This document shows positions 52,480 through 61,114 of a stretch of 64,000 nt of DNA, piece after piece. The DNA is from Enterococcus_C asini_A (lineage in GTDB: Bacteria > Bacillota > Bacilli > Lactobacillales > Enterococcaceae): assembly GCF_031928785.1 (NCBI RefSeq), contig NZ_JARQAL010000007.1. One strand, given 5' to 3'. The position numbers and the translations under genes are program-made. Within the stretch, counting starts at the first letter, position 1. Each line of letters starts with the position of its first letter. The notes beneath the pieces are model-generated. The model saw nothing but the letters and a program-made list of their open reading frames with translations. It searched no databases and was not told the origin of the DNA.

Positions 52480-54048
52480 TCAGTCTTTCTTGTGAATCTG
52501 CCCATTTTCAATTACCAAGTGTTTTGTGCAAAGTTTATTGAGAAAATAACGATCATGAGAAACGACTAGTAATGTTTCTTGATAGTCACTTAAAACTTCT
52601 TCCAATTCTTCTTTGCCGTAAATATCTAAGTGATTGGTAGGTTCATCGAGAATTAAAAAATTGACTTGTTCTTGTAAGAGCTTCAAAAGATACAAACGCA
52701 TTTGTTCCCCACCGGAGAGGTCTTGAATCCGCTTGGTAACATCTTCAGCATAAAATCCATGGCGGGCCAAAATATGACGGGCTCGGTCTTGAGGCAAAAA
52801 TTCTTGCACAAACTCTAAAATTCGTTGCCTTGGTTTTGAAAAGACTAGTTTTTGCGGTAAATAACCAAGTTTCACCTGGGCTCCTAGCTTAAGTGTTCCT
52901 TCGTCTAATGGTAACTCACCTACCAAACAGCGCAATAAGGTGGTCTTGCCACTCCCATTATCCCCCGCTAAAGCAACTCTCTCTTGGCGATATAAAGTAA
53001 AGCTAGCCTCACTAAAAAGGTTTTGTTCTCCTAAGATCTTGCCTAAATTTCTAGCAATCAACGCTTCATTACCAGAGCGTGTCGCCTGTTGCAAATTACC
53101 TAAGCGCTTTTTCGGTTCCTTTGGGGGAGCCTTAAGCTGTGCTTGCAGTTTCTCTACTCTACGGGACAACTCTTTGGCTTTTTTGAAAAAGGCATCGTTA
53201 TCCCCTTCTTGGGCCCATTGGCGGTAGCGGCGAATCATCAATTTTAAGCGCTGAATTTCTTTTTGTTGCAAGTCAAAATTCTTTTGGAGAGTTGCTAAGC
53301 GCTCCTTTTTCAAAGACACATAGCGACTATAATTTCCTGGATAGCTGATTAACTCTTCTCCCTCAATTTCCAAAATACGATTGGTCACATTGTCCAAAAA
53401 TTGTCGATCGTGGGAAATTACTAAATAAGCTTGTTTCGTATGAGCCAAATAGCTTTCCAGCCAATCAATCCCCGCTAAATCTAAATGATTGGTGGGTTCA
53501 TCAAGTAATAAGACGTGAGCATTGTTGGTTAAAACCCGGGCCAATTCTACTCGCACTCGCTGTCCCCCACTTAATGAGTCCATGGCTTGTTCCAATTTAT
53601 CTTCCAGTCCTAATCCTTTCATAGTGCCACTGATCCGATCTTCTAAGGTGTAACCTCCCGCGTCTTCATATTGACTTTGTAAGCGACCGTAGTGGGCTAA
53701 AAGACGATCCAAATCAACATCAGTTTTTGTCATAGTTTGTTCTAAACGATTTAATTCTTGCTTTAAATTTTCAATTTCTGGAAATGAATTGAGCAAATAA
53801 TCTTTCACAAGCATAGGAGAACTCGTTAATTTTTGAGGTACATAGCCAATGCTCAAACCTTTTTGGCGAGCTACAGTGCCACTGGTTACTCCTTCTTCTC
53901 CCGTTAAAATCCGTAAGAGTGTGCTTTTCCCACAGCCATTGTGTCCGACTAATCCAATTTTGTCTCCAGCTTGTAATGTAAGATCTATTTTTTCAAAGAC
54001 CGGGGTGGTCCCAAAGTTTTTGGTGAGTTGGTTTCCTTGAATATACAT
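52480..54048 (-). CDS. ABC-F family ATPase (ribosome-associated), second of two
   Basis: A 522-residue soluble twin-ATPase. Domain 1: GHNGCGKST, LSGGQRVRVELARVL, DEPTNHLD. A basic coiled-coil linker follows (about residues 235-300, with LMIRRYRQWAQEGDNDAFFKKA), the part that reaches toward the peptidyl-transferase centre in resistance-type members. Domain 2: GDNGSGKTT, LSGGEQMRLYLL, DEPTNHLD. CAGGAGG precedes the ATG. The 270-base leader holds a short reading frame and a terminator, the usual design of antibiotic-inducible ABC-F genes. The drug, if any, is unknown. Confidence 0.92.
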   Translation of the reverse strand: MYIQGNQLTKNFGTTPVFEKIDLTLQAGDKIGLVGHNGCGKSTLLRILTGEEGVTSGTVARQKGLSIGYVPQKLTSSPMLVKDYLLNSFPEIENLKQELNRLEQTMTKTDVDLDRLLAHYGRLQSQYEDAGGYTLEDRISGTMKGLGLEDKLEQAMDSLSGGQRVRVELARVLTNNAHVLLLDEPTNHLDLAGIDWLESYLAHTKQAYLVISHDRQFLDNVTNRILEIEGEELISYPGNYSRYVSLKKERLATLQKNFDLQQKEIQRLKLMIRRYRQWAQEGDNDAFFKKAKELSRRVEKLQAQLKAPPKEPKKRLGNLQQATRSGNEALIARNLGKILGEQNLFSEASFTLYRQERVALAGDNGSGKTTLLRCLVGELPLDEGTLKLGAQVKLGYLPQKLVFSKPRQRILEFVQEFLPQDRARHILARHGFYAEDVTKRIQDLSGGEQMRLYLLKLLQEQVNFLILDEPTNHLDIYGKEELEEVLSDYQETLLVVSHDRYFLNKLCTKHLVIENGQIHKKD

Positions 54049-54081
54049 AAATTCCTCCTGTCTGACCGAGGAGTACTAGCC

Positions 54082-54113
54082 AATAAAAAAAGGCCATGGC
54101 ATCCCATGACCTC
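54082..54113 (-). promoter_or_regulatory. Attenuator terminator of the second ABC-F gene
   Basis: On the minus strand AGGTCATGG pairs with CCATGGCCT (one G-U), followed by seven T, about 34 bases before the start codon. An upstream CCATGA (54149-54154 region) can pair with TCATGG of the first arm and would prevent the terminator. Confidence 0.65.
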
Positions 54114-54160
54114 GTTATCTATTGAATTTCTTCATCAGCGAGATTGCTTCATGGTCAGTT

Positions 54161-54225
54161 ATTATTTTCAAAATAAAGCGTAAAATTGGGCAAACTTCCC
54201 CATTCGTGCTTTATTTGAAAGTAAT
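54161..54225 (-). promoter_or_regulatory. Long leader hairpin overlapping the end of the leader ORF
   Basis: ATTACTTTCAAATAAAGCACG on the minus strand pairs with CGCTTTATTTTGAAAATAAT downstream. The first arm contains the last codons and stop of the leader reading frame, so a ribosome stalled there would block the pairing. A second hairpin (54230-54241 with 54270-54284) lies inside the leader ORF. Confidence 0.6.
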
Positions 54226-54294
54226 GGCATGACAAAAACAGATTGCCAATTTCAATTGATCTGCTTGTTCTGTTATTTTTGTCAGCCGAACCAT
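54211..54294 (-). CDS. Candidate leader peptide (27 residues) of the second ABC-F gene
   Basis: ATG at 54294 follows AGGGAGGGA by eight bases. The peptide begins MVRLTKITEQADQ and ends ICFCHAITFK before TAA. It lies about 27 bases downstream of the inferred transcription start. Its 3' end is buried in the long leader hairpin that precedes the terminator. Inferred role: drug-dependent stalling on this frame switches the leader to read-through. No known arrest motif such as an R/K-x-R/K end was seen. Confidence 0.65.
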   Translation of the reverse strand: MVRLTKITEQADQLKLAICFCHAITFK

Positions 54295-54327
54295 AAAGTC
54301 ATCCCTCCCTTACTTGCTCTTATATTC

Positions 54328-54356
54328 AGCATAGCATGGCAAAGAGGTTTCGGCAA
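54328..54356 (-). promoter_or_regulatory. Promoter of the second ABC-F gene
   Basis: TTGCCG and an extended TGCTATGCT with a 17-base spacer on the minus strand, giving a start near 54321. Confidence 0.65.
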
Positions 54357-54407
54357 TTCTTTTTTGAAAGGGATAACATTTTGCATAGAAAAAGTCGAAC
54401 AGAGTAT

Positions 54408-54446
54408 AAAAAAGTTTCTGACCAATTCCTCAGTCAGAAACTTTTT
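54408..54446 (-). terminator. Terminator of the ABC exporter operon
   Basis: On the minus strand AAAAAGTTTCTGAC pairs with GTCAGAAACTTTTTT around a ten-base loop, starting at the stop codon and ending in a T run. Confidence 0.88.
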
Positions 54447-54447
54447 G

Positions 54448-56328
54448 TTAATCCAATTCGATTTTCCCGGTGTAAAGTTGGTAATAAAGTCCTTTTTCCG
54501 CTAACAGAGAATTATGATCCCCTCGTTCAATGATTCGTCCGTGGTCTAATACCATAATCACATCAGCATTTTGAATGGTGGACAAGCGGTGAGCAATCAC
54601 AAAGACGGTGCGTCCTTGCATCAATTTATCCATCCCTTCTTGAACGATTTTCTCTGTCCGGGTGTCAATACTTGAAGTAGCTTCATCTAAAATCATCACC
54701 GGTGGATTGGCAATGGCTGCCCGGGCAATGGCTAAAAGTTGTCGCTGTCCTTGGGAAAGTCCCTCACCATCTCCTGTAATTACTGTGTCATAGCCTTCTG
54801 GTAAGTGGTTGATAAAACTATCTGCATTGGCCAGTTTCGCTGCAGCCACTACTTCGTCATCGGTAGCGGTTAACTTTCCAAAACGAATATTTTCCGCGAT
54901 ACTTCCTGTAAACAAATGAGTATCTTGCAAAACAATTCCTAATGAATGACGCAGCGAGTCTTTTTTAATCTTTTGAATGTTAATGCCATCGTAACGAATT
55001 TTCCCTTCTTGAATGTCGTAAAAACGATTGATTAAATTCGTAATGGTCGTTTTTCCGGCACCAGTGGCACCGACAAAAGCGACTTTTTGTCCTGGATTGG
55101 CATAAATATTGATGTCGTGTAAGACGATATGTTCCGGTACATAACCAAAATCAACATCTTCAAAGACCACGTCTCCAGTTAATTTCGTATAAGTGGTAGT
55201 GCCATCAGCATGGGGATGTTTCCAAGCCCACAAGCCGGTACGCTCAGAAGATTCAGTAATTACGCCATCTTCTTCTTTGGCGTTGATTAACGTCACATAG
55301 CCTTCATCGACTTCTGGTTTTTCATCAAGGAGATCAAAAATCCGATTTGCTCCTGCTAAAGCCATAATGACAAAATTAATCTGTTGAGAAATCTGGCTAA
55401 TGGGGCCATTTAACGAACGGCTCAGTTGGAGAAAAGAAGCAATCATCCCCACTGTTAAGCCACTAACTCCATTAATGGCAAAGAGACCGCCGATAATCGC
55501 AATTAAAATGTATTGCACATTTAACAAGTTCATCATAATCGGCATCAATTGGTTAGCATTTACGTTGGCTTGGGTGGCGCTATTTTGCAGAGCATCATTG
55601 ACTTTATCAAAATCTGCAATGGCTTTTTCTTCATGATTAAAGACTTTCACCACTTTTTGACCGTGCATCATTTCTTCAATATAGCCGTTGACAATCCCTA
55701 AATCTCGTTGTTGCGCACCGAAGAAGCGCCCGCTGCGTTTAGAGATAAAACGAACCACATTGAGCATCAAAAAGACGGAAACCATGACGAAGATGGTCAA
55801 TGGCAAGCTTAAGGTAAACATCGCAATAAAGACAGACACAAACGTAATCAACGCCGACATTAAATTGGGAATACTTTGAGAAATCATCTGACGCAAAGTA
55901 TCCGTATCATTCGTAAAGTGACTCATAATGTCCCCGTGGGGATGGCTGTCAAAATAGCGAATAGGAAGTGTCTCCATATGAGTAAACATTTGATCGCGAA
56001 TTTTCTTTTGGGTTCCTTCACTGATTTTTACCATCGTAAAGTTATAAATCAACCCTGCTGCAACCCCCACAATATAAATCAGCGCCATTTGCATAATTGC
56101 TTGTAAGAGCCCCGCAAAATCAGGATTGCTTTGACCCAACATTGGTGTAATATGCTGGTCAATTACGGTTTGGATGAACAACGAGCCTCTAACATTTGCA
56201 AAAGCCGAAAGCACAATCATCACAAAAACCATGACCAGCTGCAATTTATAATCACTGAACATCAGTTTTAAGAGCCGTTTTAACGTTCTGATTGGTGAAG
56301 CAGTATTGATTCCTGGATTAGTCGACAT
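54448..56328 (-). CDS. Heterodimeric ABC exporter, subunit with canonical ATPase site
   Basis: 626 residues: six membrane helices (about 25-330) and one ATP-binding domain. ATG at 56328 follows AAAGGA by ten bases and overlaps the partner gene by 11; the in-frame ATG at 56358 has no site. It has Walker A GATGAGKTT, Walker B ending ILDEATSSID (catalytic Glu present) and switch IAHRLSTI. The signature is the unusual LSQGQ. A 50-residue insert precedes the ATPase domain, as in BmrD/LmrD/EfrD-type subunits. Multidrug export is the usual role of such pairs. Confidence 0.9.
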   Translation of the reverse strand: MSTNPGINTASPIRTLKRLLKLMFSDYKLQLVMVFVMIVLSAFANVRGSLFIQTVIDQHITPMLGQSNPDFAGLLQAIMQMALIYIVGVAAGLIYNFTMVKISEGTQKKIRDQMFTHMETLPIRYFDSHPHGDIMSHFTNDTDTLRQMISQSIPNLMSALITFVSVFIAMFTLSLPLTIFVMVSVFLMLNVVRFISKRSGRFFGAQQRDLGIVNGYIEEMMHGQKVVKVFNHEEKAIADFDKVNDALQNSATQANVNANQLMPIMMNLLNVQYILIAIIGGLFAINGVSGLTVGMIASFLQLSRSLNGPISQISQQINFVIMALAGANRIFDLLDEKPEVDEGYVTLINAKEEDGVITESSERTGLWAWKHPHADGTTTYTKLTGDVVFEDVDFGYVPEHIVLHDINIYANPGQKVAFVGATGAGKTTITNLINRFYDIQEGKIRYDGINIQKIKKDSLRHSLGIVLQDTHLFTGSIAENIRFGKLTATDDEVVAAAKLANADSFINHLPEGYDTVITGDGEGLSQGQRQLLAIARAAIANPPVMILDEATSSIDTRTEKIVQEGMDKLMQGRTVFVIAHRLSTIQNADVIMVLDHGRIIERGDHNSLLAEKGLYYQLYTGKIELD

Positions 56329-58057
56329 GTTCACCAAATCCTTTCTCTTGTGATTCATAGACTTCTTGATAAATCTGGTTATTTGCCAAAAGTTCTTCGT
56401 GAGTCCCTAAACCATTAATCTTACCATCATCTAAAACAATGATTAAATCTGCATCTTGAATGGAAGTCACCCGTTGAGAGATGATTAATGTCGTCGTTCC
56501 GGGAATCGCTTCTTTTAACCCAGCGCGAATTTCTTGATCGGTGCGCGTATCTACCGCACTGGTTGAATCATCCAAAATCAAAATTTTAGGTTTCTTTAAC
56601 AGGGCGCGAGCAATAGTCAAGCGTTGTTTTTGTCCCCCAGAAACATTAGTCCCCCCTTGGGCAATCATGGTATCGTACTTATCAAGAAATTCTTGGACAA
56701 AAGAATCTGCTTGGGCAATTTTGGCAGCAGCGATAATTTCTTCCTCGCTGGCATTTTCGTTACCCCAACGTAGATTTTCTTTAATCGTACCAGAAAAGAG
56801 GACATTGTTTTGTAACACCATAGAGACCTGGTCACGCAATGTCTCTATATCGTATTCCCGTACATCGTGTCCTCCTACGATAACGGCACCTTTTGTTACG
56901 TCATAAAGTCTTGGAATCAATTGGACAAAAGTGGACTTGGAACTACCAGTCCCCCCGATAATTCCCACAACTTGACCAGATTTGATCTCTAAATTAATGT
57001 TTTCCAACACCAATTTATTCATATCATCTGCATAACTAAAGCAGACATCTTTAAATTGAATACTACCATCAGGAACGGTCATTCGTGGCTTTTTAGGATT
57101 GGTAATTTGGCTTTCCTCATTAAAGACTTCCACGATCCGATCGGCGGAAGTTCTGGCAATGAGAATTTGCACAAAGGCCATGGAGATCATCATTAAACTC
57201 ATTAAGATTTGCATGGTGTAATTGAACATCGAAACCAACTCTCCAGTAGTCAAACTACCTTCCACCACGATTAACTTGGCACCAAACCAAGACAAAAGCA
57301 ACATACAAGTATAAACAGCAAATTGCAATAATGGCATGTTAAAAGCGACAATGCGTTGAGCCAGAGTAAAGTCTTTGTATACTTCGTTGGAAACTTCACC
57401 AAATTGTTTTTCTTGGTGTTTTTCCCGAACAAAGGATTTCACCACCCGAATTCCTTGTAAGTTTTCTTGCACGACGTTGTTTAAACGATCATACGTGCGA
57501 AAAACTTTGATAAATAAAGGATGGGCAAAATGAATCACCAAAGCTAAGCCAATGACCAAAAAAGGTACCACAGCCAAATAGATCAAAATCAACCGAGGAT
57601 TGATGAAGCCCACCATGGTTAATGAGAAGATTAAAATCAAAGGACTTCTCACCAACATACGGATAATCATTTGAAAAGCATTTTGAACGTTGGTCACATC
57701 GGTGGTCATTCGGGTAATTAAGCCGGAAGTGGAAAAACGATCAATATTGGCAAAAGAAAAACCTTGAATCCGGGCAAAAATATTATGGCGTAAATTCCGG
57801 GCAAAACCAGCTGAAGCTACCGCCGCCCGACGAGCCCCCATAGTGCCACAAAATAATGCAAAAAGCCCACAGACAAAGAGTAAGGCGCCATACTTGAGAA
57901 TGGCCCCGGTGTCGCTTTGGGCGATCCCTTGGTCAATCATCGCTGCCATAATCAACGGCATAATCACATCCATGATGACTTCCCCGGTGACAAATAACGG
58001 CGTGAGCAGGGTGTCTTTTTTGTAACTGCCCACATTTGCTAAAAGGGTTTTTAGCAT
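56318..58057 (-). CDS. Heterodimeric ABC exporter, subunit with degenerate ATPase site
   Basis: A 579-residue half-transporter with six membrane helices and an ATP-binding domain. Walker A is GGTGSSKST. After Walker B the catalytic Glu is replaced by Asp (ILDDSTSAVD), and the switch His by Gln (LIISQRVTSI), while the signature VSGGQKQR is canonical. This asymmetry is the hallmark of heterodimeric exporters such as BmrCD, LmrCD and EfrCD/EfrAB. AAGGAAGAG precedes the ATG. It is translated first and coupled to its partner. Confidence 0.92.
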   Translation of the reverse strand: MLKTLLANVGSYKKDTLLTPLFVTGEVIMDVIMPLIMAAMIDQGIAQSDTGAILKYGALLFVCGLFALFCGTMGARRAAVASAGFARNLRHNIFARIQGFSFANIDRFSTSGLITRMTTDVTNVQNAFQMIIRMLVRSPLILIFSLTMVGFINPRLILIYLAVVPFLVIGLALVIHFAHPLFIKVFRTYDRLNNVVQENLQGIRVVKSFVREKHQEKQFGEVSNEVYKDFTLAQRIVAFNMPLLQFAVYTCMLLLSWFGAKLIVVEGSLTTGELVSMFNYTMQILMSLMMISMAFVQILIARTSADRIVEVFNEESQITNPKKPRMTVPDGSIQFKDVCFSYADDMNKLVLENINLEIKSGQVVGIIGGTGSSKSTFVQLIPRLYDVTKGAVIVGGHDVREYDIETLRDQVSMVLQNNVLFSGTIKENLRWGNENASEEEIIAAAKIAQADSFVQEFLDKYDTMIAQGGTNVSGGQKQRLTIARALLKKPKILILDDSTSAVDTRTDQEIRAGLKEAIPGTTTLIISQRVTSIQDADLIIVLDDGKINGLGTHEELLANNQIYQEVYESQEKGFGEHVD

Positions 58058-58102
58058 ACATCTCTTCCTTTCTTTTCTAAATTCCTATGAGAACAAATCA
58101 AA

Positions 58103-58166
58103 GAGACGACAGGACTGCTCCCTCGTCTCTTTTCAGAATTATTCCGCTACATTAACTCTAGCGGAA
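58103..58166 (-). promoter_or_regulatory. Structured leader of the ABC exporter operon
   Basis: Two perfect hairpins upstream of the exporter start: TTCCGCTA/TAGCGGAA (58142-58166) and AGAGACGA/TCGTCTCT (58103-58132 region). The second is followed by only a weak T tract. No leader reading frame was found. They may be an attenuator or mRNA-stability elements. Confidence 0.4.
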
Positions 58167-58238
58167 TAAAAAAACAAATACAAGACTTGACATTTACAAA
58201 AAAAGCTATCAAGTTTACATAATATAATTATGGCTTGG

Positions 58239-60482
58239 TTAATCCAAATAACGGGCCAACAACCCTACCAGCTCCTCTGGAAATCGCTGTAAATCGGTAA
58301 TATCCAAAAAGCGGTGTTCGCCATAAATCTCTCGAATAATTTCTTGGTCTTCTCCAATTGCTGCGGCCAAAAAGATAATCCCTTGACGTTCATAGTCGGC
58401 AATTACTTGTTGAATGTCTTCTTTTGCTTTTTTGCCCGTATAATCCGGCATGGCTTTGGGCTGACCATCGGAAATGGAGAATAAAACTTTTGTTGTTGCC
58501 GCTTCTTTACTTAAACTATCGGCTAAAATTCGCAGTGGCACCCCATCCCGGTTATTTTGTCGCGGTTTTATCCCGGCCATTTTTCCAGCGACTCCTTGGT
58601 AATCATCAGAAAACTCTTTATAAGAATAAATAGAAGTCTTCTCTCGACTGGAAAGATCCGCCGTATCCCCATAAACCATTAAAGGTAAGCTCAATTCCTT
58701 TGAAAACTCCAAAACCGATAAACCAGCTTTGCGCGCTGCCTCTAAACGTCCTTGGCGAACCATGGAGCCAGACTCATCAATACGCAAGGCAATCGCCAAA
58801 CTAGGTGCTTCCTGAGGGGGATTTTTCTTTTCAAAAGTCCGAAAATCCTCATAAGCCACCCGACTAGCATCAAAACGGGTTCCCGTATACTGACCTCGTC
58901 GAAAATTGACGCTTTCTTCATTTTCCAAAATTTCCTTCAGTTTTTTAACCACCGGCGCTACCTTGGGACGGATTTCTTGCAGTAATGTGCGGGCTAATTT
59001 TTGATCAGCCTCCGTAGCCTTTGGTCGGTGAATGATCAACCCTTCCTTAGCATGAATAGTATCTTTAAAAAGTTTCCGGGCAGCTTGGTTAAGCTGACGC
59101 TTTTCTTGTTTTTCTTTTTCTAGTTCGGCTGCTGTAGCCCCCGTAGTCGGTAACGAATCGCCTTTGTCGTCAGCTTCCGTCCCGATGGCTGTTTGAGTGA
59201 CTGTATCATTTCGTTTATCAATTTCTGGTAAATCAGAGGCTGGTTTTCTCTCTTCCTCATTACGTTTTAACTCTGTAGCTGCTTCACTCTCAGAATCTTT
59301 TTCCACAGGTGCTTCTTCTTCACTGCTAGCTAAAACTAAATTTTCAGCTTCTGTAGTAATATTTCTAACATCGGCTTCTTCTTGGCTTATGCGACGTCCT
59401 TCTTTAAAGGTTTGTAAAGGCCTGCTATAAAACCAACTGGCTAAGTCTTTTAAGAGGCCACTAGTTTCTAAAGCATCTTCTAAAAGACTTAATTCGTTTG
59501 GTTCTGTGGTTAACTTATACAGTACTTTAGGATATAACGTTTCTAAAGGATTTTGACCTTGTTTCAAACTATTGGTCCAATAAAAGTAAGAGCGCATCCC
59601 CGCTACGCCTTTAATGGCATTGGCTTTGGCAGTGTCTTCTAAAAGACGGATACTTCTGGCCATGATTTCTAAAGGTTCTTCTTCTGTAAAGCCGGTTTTT
59701 GCTACCGCTCGCTCCATCATTACAGCTAATGGAGGTAAATCCATTTTTTCCGCATGCTGCATACGATCCCGCAACGATTCATTTAATGGACGGGTTCCTT
59801 GGTAATTCCGATTAGTGGTAATGACTACTACACAATCAGGATGGCGTCGGACTAAGCCTGTAGGAGTGTTTAGCATCCCATTGGCTTCCAACGCTGAGTT
59901 TAACGCCACCATAACAGAAGCATCTCGAATTACGGTAGGTTCTTGAATTTCTAATAAATAGCCTTTTTCCAAGGCCCGCAGTATTTCAGAAGGATAAAAA
60001 CGATACTGTACAGAAGTCCCTTGCTCTTTTTCAATTCGTTCCACCAACTGAGCTAATTTTTCCTTTGCGCTGGACGGAGGTAATGAAAAATGCTCCGCGA
60101 TTAAATCTAATACAGCTTGTAAACTATCTGTTTGGTAGATAGCCTCTAAAAGTTCGCCATCTTCTTCTCGATTTTCAGTCACAGGCAATAAGGCACCAAA
60201 GACATCTGATTTATCCATATCCGCAAAGCAAGTCACTTTAGTATAAGGCAATTGCAATTGATAAGATAATGCTTTTGCCAATTCGGTTTTCCCTGAGCCC
60301 GCGTCCCCTTCTAAGAGTACGTTAAAAACCTTCAATTCCGGGTCATCCCAATTGTTCTTAATCTCACTGGCTACTCGTAGTTCAACTTCTCCCGTTTGGT
60401 GACTAGCAGGTTTTTCCCAGATCATTATGCGTTCCAATTTGCTAAAATGGCGATTGCCTGTTACTTCATAAGGTGTTTTCAT
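58239..60482 (-). CDS. MoxR-type AAA+ ATPase fused to a VWA domain
   Basis: A 747-residue cytoplasmic fusion. The N-terminal AAA+ module (about residues 45-330) has Walker A EGDAGSGKTELAKAL, a sensor segment VVVITTNRNYQGTRPLNESLRDRM with the Arg finger, and GVAGMRSYFYW. A low-complexity acidic linker follows (about 380-470). The C-terminal von Willebrand A domain (about 560-747) has the MIDAS motif RIDESGSM and the later FSISDGQPK. MoxR ATPases and VWA proteins normally are separate adjacent genes that act as metal-insertion or assembly chaperones. The ATG follows AAGGAGGGCC. It lies nine bases after its small partner gene. Confidence 0.85.
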   Translation of the reverse strand: MKTPYEVTGNRHFSKLERIMIWEKPASHQTGEVELRVASEIKNNWDDPELKVFNVLLEGDAGSGKTELAKALSYQLQLPYTKVTCFADMDKSDVFGALLPVTENREEDGELLEAIYQTDSLQAVLDLIAEHFSLPPSSAKEKLAQLVERIEKEQGTSVQYRFYPSEILRALEKGYLLEIQEPTVIRDASVMVALNSALEANGMLNTPTGLVRRHPDCVVVITTNRNYQGTRPLNESLRDRMQHAEKMDLPPLAVMMERAVAKTGFTEEEPLEIMARSIRLLEDTAKANAIKGVAGMRSYFYWTNSLKQGQNPLETLYPKVLYKLTTEPNELSLLEDALETSGLLKDLASWFYSRPLQTFKEGRRISQEEADVRNITTEAENLVLASSEEEAPVEKDSESEAATELKRNEEERKPASDLPEIDKRNDTVTQTAIGTEADDKGDSLPTTGATAAELEKEKQEKRQLNQAARKLFKDTIHAKEGLIIHRPKATEADQKLARTLLQEIRPKVAPVVKKLKEILENEESVNFRRGQYTGTRFDASRVAYEDFRTFEKKNPPQEAPSLAIALRIDESGSMVRQGRLEAARKAGLSVLEFSKELSLPLMVYGDTADLSSREKTSIYSYKEFSDDYQGVAGKMAGIKPRQNNRDGVPLRILADSLSKEAATTKVLFSISDGQPKAMPDYTGKKAKEDIQQVIADYERQGIIFLAAAIGEDQEIIREIYGEHRFLDITDLQRFPEELVGLLARYLD

Positions 60483-60491
60483 AGGCCCTCC

Positions 60492-60950
60492 TTAATAGCC
60501 TGCTTCATCTAAAAGACGTTTTAACGTCCGAAAGCGTTGGCCTAATATTTCCCCGTCTTTTTGCATTAAATCATGAAAAGCGAGGATGTCTTCATCAATA
60601 TTGGGATTATCTGTGTCTACTGCCACGGTCATCCGATCCCCTTGGAGGCCGATAATCTCCACTTGAGGGTCTTTTGGATTGTAAAATTTTTCATAGCGGT
60701 AAGCTTCTTGAAAGTATAAATTTCCTTGAGCTAGTAAAATCGCCATGTCCAAAATTCGGGTAAAAGATTGGCTATCTAGGGTTTCCCATTGATCGCCGCT
60801 TTTTTGTAATAAATTTCCCAACAACTCTTCATGATCTGATGACAATCCCAGAACCAGAGCTTTTTCAGGGGAGATTTGGGCTTGTCGTCCATCTATTTTT
60901 TGATAATCCTTGGCAATTAAAACAGGTTTTTGTGCTTTATCATTCTTCAT
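60492..60950 (-). CDS. Small partner protein of the AAA-VWA fusion, unknown function
   Basis: 152 residues, soluble, not recognised with certainty. The N-terminal segment (KPVLIAKDYQKIDGRQAQIS), a helical middle and an acidic strand (MTVAVDTDNPNIDEDILAFHD) give no catalytic motif. It is the first gene of the operon, nine bases before the AAA-VWA gene, so it is a likely substrate, adaptor or regulator of that machine. AAGGATGA precedes the ATG. Confidence 0.65.
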   Translation of the reverse strand: MKNDKAQKPVLIAKDYQKIDGRQAQISPEKALVLGLSSDHEELLGNLLQKSGDQWETLDSQSFTRILDMAILLAQGNLYFQEAYRYEKFYNPKDPQVEIIGLQGDRMTVAVDTDNPNIDEDILAFHDLMQKDGEILGQRFRTLKRLLDEAGY

Positions 60951-60980
60951 TTCACGTCATCCTTTAATCATGTTATCTAA

Positions 60981-61009
60981 ATTATAGCGAGAGTTCTCAA
61001 AAGTGCCAA
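60981..61009 (-). promoter_or_regulatory. Promoter of the AAA-VWA operon
   Basis: TTGGCA and a perfect TATAAT with a 17-base spacer on the minus strand, about 31 bases before the first start codon. Confidence 0.75.
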
Positions 61010-61063
61010 ACAATCAGTCTTTTAAGAACTTTTAGACAAGAAAATTCGTTTAGCCTAGGCAAA

Positions 61064-61099
61064 AAAAGAAAAAGAAGATGCAATAAACATCCTCTTTTT
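61064..61099 (-). terminator. Terminator of the degV-type gene
   Basis: On the minus strand AAAAGAGGATG pairs with CATCTTCTTTT around a seven-base loop, followed by a T-rich run. Confidence 0.8.
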
Positions 61100-61114
61100 G
61101 TCTCTTTAATTGAG

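Noticed and set aside
56541..56906. 121-codon plus-strand frame inside the ABC exporter gene
   Set aside because: Antisense to the conserved ATP-binding domain, with no ribosome site.
58187..58230. TTGACA and a nearby TATAAT-like stretch on the plus strand
   Set aside because: The spacing is too long for a promoter, and it would read into the end of the convergent AAA-VWA gene.
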